A stretch of 24,617 nucleotides of DNA from a virus, in IMG/VR virus record IMGVR_UViG_3300000101_000154, positions 1 to 24,617 of that record, one strand, 5' to 3'. Below the pieces are notes generated by a model. It saw nothing but the letters and a program-made list of their open reading frames with translations, was not told the DNA's origin and did no database searches. The position numbers were made by a program, and so were the translations under genes. Positions 1 through 6,838 of this stretch are shown here, piece after piece; the first letter of the stretch is position 1, and each line of letters begins with the position of its first letter.

Positions 1-171
1 ACAGGCAAATGTGAAAAAGGTGACTTAATGGTACATGACGGACAAGGTGGAGCCACTGCTTGGTATCATGTTGCTACTATTATGCAACCAGGCGTAGTAA
101 TAGGTAAGGCTATAGCAGACAAAGATAACTCTGAATTATCTATTATTGAGATCGCAGTCGGTCGTCTATAA
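1..171 (+). CDS. C-terminal end of a fibre-like virion protein (5' partial)
   Basis: The reading frame is open from the first base and stops with TAA after 56 codons, so only the C-terminus is visible. It reads GDLMVHDGQGGATAWYHV, then VVIGKAIADKDN, and ends EIAVGRL. In my memory, a GDL(M/L)V segment followed by a V(I/V)GKA motif and a final VxVGR is typical of the C-terminal domain of tail-fibre-like and other large structural proteins of marine T4-like phages; some relatives carry a self-cleaving or trimerising tip there. That assignment is family recognition from a short fragment and not proof. The following genes on the same strand are also virion-type, which agrees. Substrate or receptor cannot be inferred. 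Confidence 0.6.
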   Translation, partial: TGKCEKGDLMVHDGQGGATAWYHVATIMQPGVVIGKAIADKDNSELSIIEIAVGRL

Positions 172-312
172 ACCACAAAATTTTCAACTAATCATAAATA
201 CATTTGATTGTTCTCGTTTATCGAAAACTCAATAAACAATCTCATGCGGTGCATATTCCCACCGAACGTGTGACCTAGAACGTCTTAACTAATTCTTTAG
301 GAGAAAAATAAA
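172..312 (+). other. Intergenic leader with late promoter and two hairpins
   Basis: This 141-base gap contains no open frame of note. It carries a late-type promoter (193-200), a hairpin with arms 206-212 and 235-241, and a smaller hairpin with arms CGGTG 247-251 and CACCG 260-264. The segment 265-284 resembles one at 2886-2903. The region ends with the Shine-Dalgarno TAGGAG at 298-303 for the next gene. The long leader is unusual for this window, where other leadered late genes mostly start much closer to their promoter. Confidence 0.6.
193..200 (+). promoter_or_regulatory. T4-type late promoter (CATAAATA)
   Basis: CATAAATA matches 7 of 8 positions of the T4 late consensus TATAAATA, which is read by RNA polymerase with the phage late sigma factor gp55. 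It lies 112 bases before the ATG at 313, giving a long predicted leader of about 105 bases. Confidence 0.5.
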
Positions 313-1677
313 ATGGCGAATAAATTAAAAATAGCAAAGGTTTCAGCCTTAAAGGTACTATCCGATACGACTGCAACCACAAACGTAATCACAGTAGATT
401 CTACAACTAACTTAACATCAGGCGACCGATTCATGGTTGCATCAACTGTTGGTGGGTTAACTGCAGGAACTACATATTTTGTAAACGAAGTTCTTAACGC
501 AACTACTTTTACAGCATTAAATTCTAGTACTTCAGTACAACCTCAAGTATCACCAACATTGACAACTACAACAGGTGGTAGTGTTAAAGTAAGTTTTAAC
601 CAAGTTGATGAAGGATATCCATCAGACACACCACAAGACATGGGCGTAGTCGGTGGAGATACAGGACAACAAGGTAAACAGTTAACTGCATTTGGTGCAA
701 TTGCTGTAGCACAACCTGGTAAGTTCTGGTTCAGTACAGCAAGTAATGATGTATACGGTGACAAAGATGCAGACTTCACTACTAACGTATCAGCAGGTGA
801 GCAACTTTCATTCAAAGGTGACAATATACCTTTCACAGTAGGTGCATTAGTTACTGGAGTTCAGTATGTAATCAACAACACTGTTGGTACAACTGCGGCA
901 CAATGGATTACAATGGGTGCAACAGGTGCTAACTTAGGTGAAGTATTTATAGCGGCAGCCGCTGGAGCAGGTACTGGTACAGTATCATATGCATCAAACG
1001 GCGCTAACGTACCATTAGGTACAGTGAATGCATTAGCAGTAGTGTCAACACCAACAGCAAGTTCAGATGCAGGCACAGACTTAATCACAGTAACTGCAAC
1101 AGCGGCATTTGATTTAGATGCTCCAATTTACTTTGGCGCAAACATTGGTGGATTGACAGCAGGTACTACTTACTTTGTTAAAACAATTGACAGTGGAACA
1201 ACTTTCAGTGTTTCAGCAACAAGAGGTGGAGCGGCATTAGCATTAACAACAACAACTGTTGTATCAACTGCTAACATTGAAAAATTAGACTTAGATGCAG
1301 TAGCAACATTTACATTAAATGAAAATGCTTCAATTCTTGGTTCTAATGATGAAGCAGTTTACATCAAACGTCAAAAAGGCAAAAGAAAGTACTTAGTAAG
1401 CAACGCAGATGGCAGTAGATCAGGTATCTGTACTATGGTCAAAAAAGCACAAGCAGATTTACTTGCAGGTGAAATGAGCATTCAAGGTACATATAGTAAT
1501 GCGGCGAATTCTTACATGGAATCAATATCTGATGTTAATGGTTTACCATTCACTGATGATAGTGGTACTGACCTTACTAAAGTAACTCAGACTGGATCAC
1601 AGTCTACGTTTGAAACAATCGCTGGTACGCCACTAGCTGGTTCAACAAAACCAGTAATTGAATTGCCTTCAGCATAA
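313..1677 (+). CDS. Virion structural protein with internal repeats
   Basis: A 454-residue protein, rich in Thr, Ala, Gly and Val and almost free of Cys, as is usual for a beta-rich virion protein. Residues 24-68 and 257-301 are a diverged duplication, each with a (V/L)ITV start and the shared core GGLTAGTTYFV. A third, weaker copy may lie around 163-226. The last 110 residues (for example RQKGKRKYLVSNADGSRSG and then GEMSI) resemble a C-terminal domain I recall from structural proteins of T4-like cyanophages. The start is supported by AGGAGA ending 5 bases upstream. It follows the end of a fibre-like gene and precedes a membrane-anchored coiled-coil gene. Its exact place in the virion (head decoration, collar or whisker) cannot be read from the sequence. 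Confidence 0.8.
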   Translation: MANKLKIAKVSALKVLSDTTATTNVITVDSTTNLTSGDRFMVASTVGGLTAGTTYFVNEVLNATTFTALNSSTSVQPQVSPTLTTTTGGSVKVSFNQVDEGYPSDTPQDMGVVGGDTGQQGKQLTAFGAIAVAQPGKFWFSTASNDVYGDKDADFTTNVSAGEQLSFKGDNIPFTVGALVTGVQYVINNTVGTTAAQWITMGATGANLGEVFIAAAAGAGTGTVSYASNGANVPLGTVNALAVVSTPTASSDAGTDLITVTATAAFDLDAPIYFGANIGGLTAGTTYFVKTIDSGTTFSVSATRGGAALALTTTTVVSTANIEKLDLDAVATFTLNENASILGSNDEAVYIKRQKGKRKYLVSNADGSRSGICTMVKKAQADLLAGEMSIQGTYSNAANSYMESISDVNGLPFTDDSGTDLTKVTQTGSQSTFETIAGTPLAGSTKPVIELPSA

Positions 1678-1694
1678 TTGAGGCATAGCAGATA

Positions 1695-2024
1695 ATGGCA
1701 CAAAGTAACGCACAAAAGCAATTGCAACAGTATGATACTGACATTGCTGTACTTAAAGTCGAGTTTAAAAACCTCGACACTAAGTTCGATACTGCCCTTG
1801 AAGACGTTAAAGCAGACATTAAAGTTAATTCTGATTTGATAAAAGAAGGCAATGCGTCAACTCACAAGATGCTGAATGATTTTCAAAAATCAAATCAAGC
1901 ATCACACGATGAAATGGCTGTTAAAATTACAGCCCTAGAACGTTGGAGATGGATGCTTATGGGTGCAGGTTTAGTATTAGGTTCTGTAGGATATTCATTA
2001 ATAGAATTTTGGATGTCTCATTAA
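1695..2024 (+). CDS. Small coiled-coil protein with a C-terminal membrane segment (XhlA-like)
   Basis: A 109-residue protein. Residues about 8-50 have heptad-like spacing (for example TDIAVLKVEFKNLDTKFDTA) and should form a coiled coil. A second helical stretch runs to about 82. Residues 87-105 (MLMGAGLVLGSVGYSLIEF) form one hydrophobic helix preceded by ERWRW. Coiled coil, then an aromatic/basic patch, then one C-terminal transmembrane helix is the layout of the XhlA (haemolysin/holin-associated) family, so a role in lysis or membrane attachment is possible. It could equally be an unrelated membrane-anchored coiled coil. It sits 17 bases after the structural gene, with GAGG upstream, and is followed at once by a terminator, so it is the last gene of that unit. 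Confidence 0.75.
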   Translation: MAQSNAQKQLQQYDTDIAVLKVEFKNLDTKFDTALEDVKADIKVNSDLIKEGNASTHKMLNDFQKSNQASHDEMAVKITALERWRWMLMGAGLVLGSVGYSLIEFWMSH

Positions 2025-2039
2025 AGTAATCTAAAAGTT

Positions 2040-2069
2040 AAGAAGGGGTGCTAGTCACCCTTTCTTTTT
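2040..2069 (+). terminator. Rho-independent terminator
   Basis: An 11-bp stem (AAGAAGGGGTG with CACCCTTTCTT, one G-T wobble) has a 5-base loop CTAGT and is followed by a T run. It ends the unit that contains the 313 and 1695 genes, so the following aldolase gene needs its own promoter. Confidence 0.9.
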
Positions 2070-2071
2070 GG

Positions 2072-2079
2072 ATTAAATA
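2072..2079 (+). promoter_or_regulatory. Late-type promoter set against the aldolase ATG
   Basis: ATTAAATA lies directly after a terminator and ends 6 bases before the ATG at 2086. T4 late promoters place +1 about 6 bases after the last A, so the predicted transcript starts at or one base before the start codon. This is the weakest match and the only 6-base spacer of the five short-spaced sites. Confidence 0.45.
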
Positions 2080-2085
2080 AGAGAT

Positions 2086-2820
2086 ATGGAAGATACTGAA
2101 TGGAAATTAAGATGCGATCTCGCCGCTTGCCATCACCTATTTCATCATTTCGGCTGGACAGATGTAATCTTTACTCATTTAAGTGTTCGGCTGCCTCAAA
2201 ATAAAAATCATTACTTGACTACTCCTTATGGCTTAATGTTTGATGAGGTAACTGCGTCTAATCTTGTTAAGGTCGATTTCGATGGAAAAATCTTAGCAGG
2301 AGAATCTTATATGGATGCAGGACATGCAATTCATACAGCAATAATGAAAACTAGACAAGATGTGAATTGTACTTTGCACTCACATACCCGTGCGGGGATT
2401 GCAGTTTCATGTATGACAGAAGGACTGATGAACTTGTCACAACAATCAGGAGAAATACAAGACAAGATAAACTATTACGATTACCATTTACTCGAGGATC
2501 CGAATACAGCGGCATGCGCCAGATTAGGAAGAGATATTGGCAATAAACCTTTACTGATCATGCGAAATCATGGCTTACTATCAGCAGCCAATAATATTCC
2601 AGAGGCTCTTTATAACCTCTATGTCCTTGAGAACGCCTGCAAAATTCAAGTGGATGTTCTGCGTACTGGTGCAGAACTATCAGTTCCTCCTAAATCAGAA
2701 TGGGATAAACTAGCAAAAATTAATGTCTCACCAACAAATGATGTAGCAGAACATGTAAACTTATTTTGGACTGCATTACTGAGAATGCTAGATCGAAATG
2801 GTGTTAATTACTCTTCCTGA
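2086..2820 (+). CDS. Class II aldolase/adducin-family protein
   Basis: A 244-residue protein that spans a whole class II aldolase/adducin domain. The family binds Zn2+ through three histidines. Here these are H98 and H100 in LHSHTRAGIAVS, and H162 in RNHGLL. Upstream, HHFGWTDVIFTHLSVRLP and TTPYGLMFDEVTASNL match the N-terminal part of the domain. In L-fuculose-1-phosphate aldolase the catalytic acid/base is Glu73; by eye the matching residue here is G79 (DAGHAIHTAI). A Gly there is typical of the adducin-like subgroup common in Proteobacteria, whose reactions are mostly unknown. The substrate is therefore open, and retro-aldol activity of the FucA type is not predicted. The gene stands alone between a terminator and convergent minus-strand genes, and no Shine-Dalgarno is visible. 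A host origin (auxiliary metabolic gene) is an inference. Confidence 0.9.
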   Translation: MEDTEWKLRCDLAACHHLFHHFGWTDVIFTHLSVRLPQNKNHYLTTPYGLMFDEVTASNLVKVDFDGKILAGESYMDAGHAIHTAIMKTRQDVNCTLHSHTRAGIAVSCMTEGLMNLSQQSGEIQDKINYYDYHLLEDPNTAACARLGRDIGNKPLLIMRNHGLLSAANNIPEALYNLYVLENACKIQVDVLRTGAELSVPPKSEWDKLAKINVSPTNDVAEHVNLFWTALLRMLDRNGVNYSS

Positions 2821-2917
2821 GACCTCGTATATCGTCATATAAACAGACTTAATACAAAACATCTATGTGTATAGATATCACAATTACGTGTCTTAGAACG
2901 TCTCTGAGGGCTTTATA
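2821..2917. other. Intergenic gap between convergent genes
   Basis: These 97 bases lie between the stop of the aldolase gene and the stop of the minus-strand Nudix gene. I see no convincing bidirectional terminator. The segment 2886-2903 resembles one at 265-284 in the leader of the 313 gene. Confidence 0.5.
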
Positions 2918-3334
2918 TTAACGATTTTTAAGAGTTGCTAACTTTTCTACTACATTATCGATGTTGATAGTAGAATACAATCCAGGATGTAATGGCTTGG
3001 GATACTTATCACTTCCAACCCAAGCATACCCAGAATGTTCATCATTTAGAACAGGGGAAAACTCTTCGGGTACTTCACAAAAGAATGTGTGATATGCAAA
3101 TGTGTTGTTAACAAATTTTTGTATAGGAACTAATTTTAAATCATCGTCCCAATAGTTAATTTCTTCTTGGCATTCTCTTTTTAAACCGTCTAGTAATGTT
3201 TCATTCTTTTCAATTTTGCCACCAGGAATAGACCAAGTAGGATTCTTAGATTCATTTCGTAATAGATATAATGATCGATCAGTTGATTTACTGTAGAAGA
3301 AAATACCAGCAGATTGATTAATGATAATTGCCAT
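2918..3334 (-). CDS. Nudix hydrolase
   Basis: A 138-residue single-domain protein. The Nudix box (consensus GX5EX7REUXEEXGU) is at residues 39-61: G39, E45, R53-E54 and E57-E58 are all present, preceded by TWSIPG. The Gly normally found after the EE pair is Asn (N60), a tolerated change in some members. Nudix enzymes hydrolyse nucleoside diphosphates linked to another group X, such as oxidised dNTPs, ADP-ribose, NADH or capped RNA ends. The substrate cannot be chosen from the motif. Small Nudix genes occur in T4 and in many marine T4-like phages. The gene is the last of the minus-strand group gp14-gp15-Nudix, 30 bases after gp15, but has its own late-type promoter 5 bases before the ATG and no Shine-Dalgarno. 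Confidence 0.92.
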   Translation of the reverse strand: MAIIINQSAGIFFYSKSTDRSLYLLRNESKNPTWSIPGGKIEKNETLLDGLKRECQEEINYWDDDLKLVPIQKFVNNTFAYHTFFCEVPEEFSPVLNDEHSGYAWVGSDKYPKPLHPGLYSTINIDNVVEKLATLKNR

Positions 3335-3339
3335 ACAGT

Positions 3340-3347
3340 TATTTAGT
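3340..3347 (-). promoter_or_regulatory. Late-type promoter 5 bases before the Nudix ATG
   Basis: Read on the minus strand the sequence is ACTAAATA, then ACTGT, then ATG. The 5-base spacer puts the predicted +1 on the A of the start codon. No Shine-Dalgarno is present between promoter and ATG or within the preceding bases. Confidence 0.55.
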
Positions 3348-3364
3348 AAGAGACAGGGTCGCCC

Positions 3365-4960
3365 TTAAATAACTATACTGTAATCACCTTCGTTATAATA
3401 ACCTTCGTATGACTTCATCCATTGAGCGGGCAATCCAGGTTGAACAGAATCAGCAGGAGTTGCAGACCATCTGTATTGAATCTCTGTTGTTAGATTTGTT
3501 ACGTACTCAAGACCAGCAAGATTAGCACTTGCATCGAAAGAAACAAACCATTGCATAAGAGTTGCATTGAATTGTAAAATATCATTTGTTCCTGCTTCTA
3601 CAATCGTGTATGCAGTTCCAGTACCGTCTGGTTGAACATTATTCATAGTAAATTTAGTACCTACATTGTTGTCTGGAGCACCATAGAGTCTAAAGTCTGT
3701 TGTTCCTATCGTTGCAATTTGATACTTAACAGTAGGCATTAAAGTATTTGCAAGTTGTGATTCAGGCGCAATTGATTTTCCTGTTTGACTACCTATAATT
3801 GTTCCCCAAGATGGAGTATCAGATGCAATGTCACTGACTAACAAATATCTAACATTTGGTATCGGCCCTGGTAAACCTGAATTAGGACCTGATATTTGAG
3901 GGTTTATAACTGCTGTTACTGGCTCTAAAGTATTTTGTGGTAATGTATCTTCATCAACGTTAAAAATTAAATAACGATCATCAAGAGGATCAACAACAAT
4001 TGTCCCTACAATTTCTGTATCCATATATGGATTGTCTAATGTAATCTGTGAAATACCTGGACGATATGCACCATACATATTTAATATTGATGACCAATAT
4101 AAATCGGTATCTGGATTAACAGGTTTTTCTAACGCAAAGTTAGATGGTTGATCTGGTTGATCTTGTGGTAACAACTGTAATGAGTTACCTATAAATAATA
4201 ATTGATAACCATATGGCGATATCTTTTGTCTTGTACCTAATAACAAATCATCATCTTGCATGTCATCAATAGTTTTACCTTCAAAAATAGAAGTAATAAT
4301 CTTGTTGATAACACCATACTTTTTAAGTTTAGAAGATGTAGTAATCCACATGGGTAAGTAAAATTTCCATGACATAACATCAATTGGATTACCTGTTCCT
4401 TGTGGTATACTACGAGATGAGAACGTAAGTCCATCCTGATATACAATTGTTAATGATGTCCAGTCTACGAAATTGTCTGTACTTTGAATTTCTAATGAAG
4501 GATTAAACAATGTTCCCAATTGCTCAATCAATTCTAATTTTTGCTGGTAGTTAGTTGTCCAAAAATCAACTTGTAATCGAAGTGTATATGGAACTGGCAT
4601 CAACTTCTCAACAGTAAATGCTTGTCCCTGTTCGTCACCGTAATTCTGTGAGCCAGCATCATATTTTCTTTGACGTACATTTTGTTTCTCTACAAAGTAA
4701 GGCTCTTGCATACGTTTTTGATCATACTCTAATCCGTTAATAAAATAAGTAATCAAAGGTGCAGAGGGCAGGTTGGATGCCGAGTTGTTCGCAATAATAG
4801 TTGCGGCTTGTCTACTAGAGTCACCATATTGAATTGGTACTCTAACTAATATAGGATTGCCGTTAGGATCTTTTCCTGCTGTTACATACCAGTTACTAAA
4901 AATCTTAGCAAACTGTAATAAAAATCTTCTTATCTGATTGTCGTAAAAATATTGTGCCAT
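3365..4960 (-). CDS. gp15: Proximal tail sheath stabilisation protein, gp15-like
   Basis: A 531-residue protein. Its N-terminus YFYDNQIRRFLLQFAKIFSN and then VRVPIQYG match the pattern of T4 gp15 (YFYN..FRRY...FSN, then IRVPITY). In T4, gp15 forms the ring that closes the sheath and tube and gives the tail its docking face for the neck. Similarity to the T4 domain continues to about residue 225 (LIEQLGTLFNPSLEIQ, and then the MSWKFYLPMWI strand). T4 gp15 is only 272 residues, so roughly 300 residues after position 225 are an extension of unknown role, rich in beta-type sequence and Asp/Pro/Gly turns. A similar long form exists, as far as I recall, in marine T4-like phages. Its ATG overlaps the TAA of the upstream gp14 gene in a TAATG junction, so translation is probably coupled. 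Confidence 0.88.
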   Translation of the reverse strand: MAQYFYDNQIRRFLLQFAKIFSNWYVTAGKDPNGNPILVRVPIQYGDSSRQAATIIANNSASNLPSAPLITYFINGLEYDQKRMQEPYFVEKQNVRQRKYDAGSQNYGDEQGQAFTVEKLMPVPYTLRLQVDFWTTNYQQKLELIEQLGTLFNPSLEIQSTDNFVDWTSLTIVYQDGLTFSSRSIPQGTGNPIDVMSWKFYLPMWITTSSKLKKYGVINKIITSIFEGKTIDDMQDDDLLLGTRQKISPYGYQLLFIGNSLQLLPQDQPDQPSNFALEKPVNPDTDLYWSSILNMYGAYRPGISQITLDNPYMDTEIVGTIVVDPLDDRYLIFNVDEDTLPQNTLEPVTAVINPQISGPNSGLPGPIPNVRYLLVSDIASDTPSWGTIIGSQTGKSIAPESQLANTLMPTVKYQIATIGTTDFRLYGAPDNNVGTKFTMNNVQPDGTGTAYTIVEAGTNDILQFNATLMQWFVSFDASANLAGLEYVTNLTTEIQYRWSATPADSVQPGLPAQWMKSYEGYYNEGDYSIVI

Positions 4961-6717
4961 TATGTGCCATCACTCGGTGGGTTGTCATCTGGTGCTAAAT
5001 TTAATATCGAACTTAATCCTTGTGCCGATGAAACATTGCCACCAGTCTGTTGAACGAAAATATTCGCATCGTTATTTATAAATCCTGAAAGTTGTGAAGT
5101 ATCTTCAGAAGTATAACCAGTTGTTGTTCTTACATCTTCACTCACTCTCAACCAAAGAGCACCTGACCAACGATATAAAACATTAGGTGTATAATCTATA
5201 CGCAAGAAATAGTCTCCAACTTGCGGAGATGCAGGGAATGATATGCCTGCTCCTGCGGGTAAACCGTTTGGTGGAGTACCCTCACCACTTAAGTAACCTG
5301 ATGTGTAACCAAAGTCACGTGGAGTTGATCTTGCTATGTATTGAAAACGAGGATCACAGTCAGCACGATAGTCCATTGTATTCGGACCATAAGGTTCCGT
5401 ACCTGTGAACCCTGCCGCTGTTGGGTCTTGGTCTGCTGTTGCGTAAGTGTTATCAGCAGTACCATATGGACCTACAACAGGTCCTGAAATATTAACTGTA
5501 AGAAGTTTTGTTCCTTCTAATTGTCCTGAACCAGTTGAAGACATCTCTGGTGCTTCAACTGCAATTGATAAGTTTGCTTGTACAAACTTTTCTATCATTG
5601 CTTCTAGGTCAATGTTTTGTTCTTTATGTTTAGCCTGCATCACATCAATAACTTCTTTAGGTATTCTTATACCTGATGATTCATACTTGTACTTGTCACT
5701 TTTCATTGTAATGACTTCACCAGTTGAACTCAGAGGATTGTTTCCTGGCATCCATGATCGAACATCGACTGGAGGAGCGGGCTGATTTTCTTTATTTGAT
5801 GGGATACCATTTGCTTCAAAGATACCATAGCCGGGTACAACATATAAATCTGATGTATCGTAACCTGCTTTAGGGACAATACGTGCCGCTTCTTTTAAGT
5901 TAGCATCATTGATTCTAAGATTTTCATTGTAACGACCCAAGACATCTTTAAGAGTTCTTCCTGTATCAAGTACCCAATAAGGATCTGGATCAGTTGCACC
6001 TGGCTTAGTTCCAGCTGGTACTTCTTGTAATGCAAGATAGTTCTTGTCTCCGAATGTCATTGTATACCCTGCAGGGTATGTTTTGTTTTTATCCCAGTCG
6101 CCTAAGTAATTGTCTTTATCAACTGGGTCACGTAAAATATCTGCAAACTCTTGGCTGTCTACTAGTTTCTCACACTTGATACGCCATAGATGAGGATACC
6201 AATCGATTGCAAATCCTTCACTTCCAAAGTTAGCATCAGTAATTTGATAAAATCTTTTAAGTGCTGTTGGAAATTCAGTTGCGTTGTCGTTTAATGGGTT
6301 GTAGTCTAATAAGTGAGGTAGTTCAATAACATCACCAACCATAAGTTTTCTACCTATAATATCAATCATGTCATTATAATGAACATTGATAAAAATAGTA
6401 TCATTACTTAAGAATAAACCGAACTGACTAAGATCAAAGTCTAAGTTTTGTACAGAGTAATGACCACGTAATCGATAAATATCCTTTTCATATTTTCGAT
6501 CTCTGTTCTCTAAGAACAGCAAGTCTTGTATGTTTGTAGGGTCCATAGCACTATATTCAGGCTGTGTAAAATCTGCTGAAGGTCCTTGATCCATCGGTCC
6601 AGCATACTTGTGAATATATAAATCAGTACCGCCCACAGTCAATTGCTCAGATATATTTCTGTCTAAAAAACGATAATCGTTTTGCTTCTGTTCCCGGTAT
6701 AAACTTAGTCTTGGCAT
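4960..6717 (-). CDS. gp14: Neck protein, gp14-like, with carbohydrate-binding-like insertions
   Basis: A 585-residue protein (T4 gp14: 256). Residues about 60-200 resemble the gp14 neck domain: LLFLENRDRKYEKDIYRL, then LSQFGLFLSNDTIFINV, then GDVIELPH, then DWYPHLWRIK. The neck joins the portal vertex to the tail, and immediate co-transcription with gp15 repeats the T4 order 14-15. Two aromatic modules are inserted. Residues 206-250 (GDWDKNKTYPAGYTM ... PDPYWVL) look like a CBM5/12-type carbohydrate-binding fold. Near residue 510, GDYFLRIDYTPNVLYRWSGA with a following LWLRV is a second W/Y-rich module. The start at MPRLSLY is what I recall for marine homologues, and a late promoter lies 5 bases upstream with no Shine-Dalgarno. 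The gp14 name rests on pattern and synteny and not on alignment. Confidence 0.78.
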   Translation of the reverse strand: MPRLSLYREQKQNDYRFLDRNISEQLTVGGTDLYIHKYAGPMDQGPSADFTQPEYSAMDPTNIQDLLFLENRDRKYEKDIYRLRGHYSVQNLDFDLSQFGLFLSNDTIFINVHYNDMIDIIGRKLMVGDVIELPHLLDYNPLNDNATEFPTALKRFYQITDANFGSEGFAIDWYPHLWRIKCEKLVDSQEFADILRDPVDKDNYLGDWDKNKTYPAGYTMTFGDKNYLALQEVPAGTKPGATDPDPYWVLDTGRTLKDVLGRYNENLRINDANLKEAARIVPKAGYDTSDLYVVPGYGIFEANGIPSNKENQPAPPVDVRSWMPGNNPLSSTGEVITMKSDKYKYESSGIRIPKEVIDVMQAKHKEQNIDLEAMIEKFVQANLSIAVEAPEMSSTGSGQLEGTKLLTVNISGPVVGPYGTADNTYATADQDPTAAGFTGTEPYGPNTMDYRADCDPRFQYIARSTPRDFGYTSGYLSGEGTPPNGLPAGAGISFPASPQVGDYFLRIDYTPNVLYRWSGALWLRVSEDVRTTTGYTSEDTSQLSGFINNDANIFVQQTGGNVSSAQGLSSILNLAPDDNPPSDGT

Positions 6718-6722
6718 ATATA

Positions 6723-6730
6723 TATTTATC
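6723..6730 (-). promoter_or_regulatory. Late promoter 5 bases before the gp14 ATG
   Basis: On the minus strand the sequence is GATAAATA, then TATAT, then ATG. The octamer is the same as the one in front of gp13, gp18, gp19 and others here, but the spacer is only 5 bases, and there is no Shine-Dalgarno. A leaderless gp14-gp15 transcript is predicted. Confidence 0.65.
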
Positions 6731-6768
6731 TCAATATAATTGCACAGAGAATTTGGGTAAATAAAAGG

Positions 6769-6797
6769 TTGAAGTAGAAAATTATTTGATGTATAAT
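6769..6797 (+). promoter_or_regulatory. Sigma70-type promoter
   Basis: A -35 element TTGAAG (6769-6774), a 17-base spacer and a perfect -10 TATAAT (6792-6797) precede the gene at 6839. There is no late octamer close to this ATG, which suggests expression by unmodified host polymerase early in infection. Confidence 0.8.
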
Positions 6798-6838
6798 GCG
6801 AACACTAAGTATGAACATTAAAATGTATAAGGGGTCAA

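Noticed and set aside
5447-5785. Plus-strand open frame opposite gp14
   Set aside because: No promoter, no Shine-Dalgarno and no recognisable protein features; it lies fully inside the gp14 gene.
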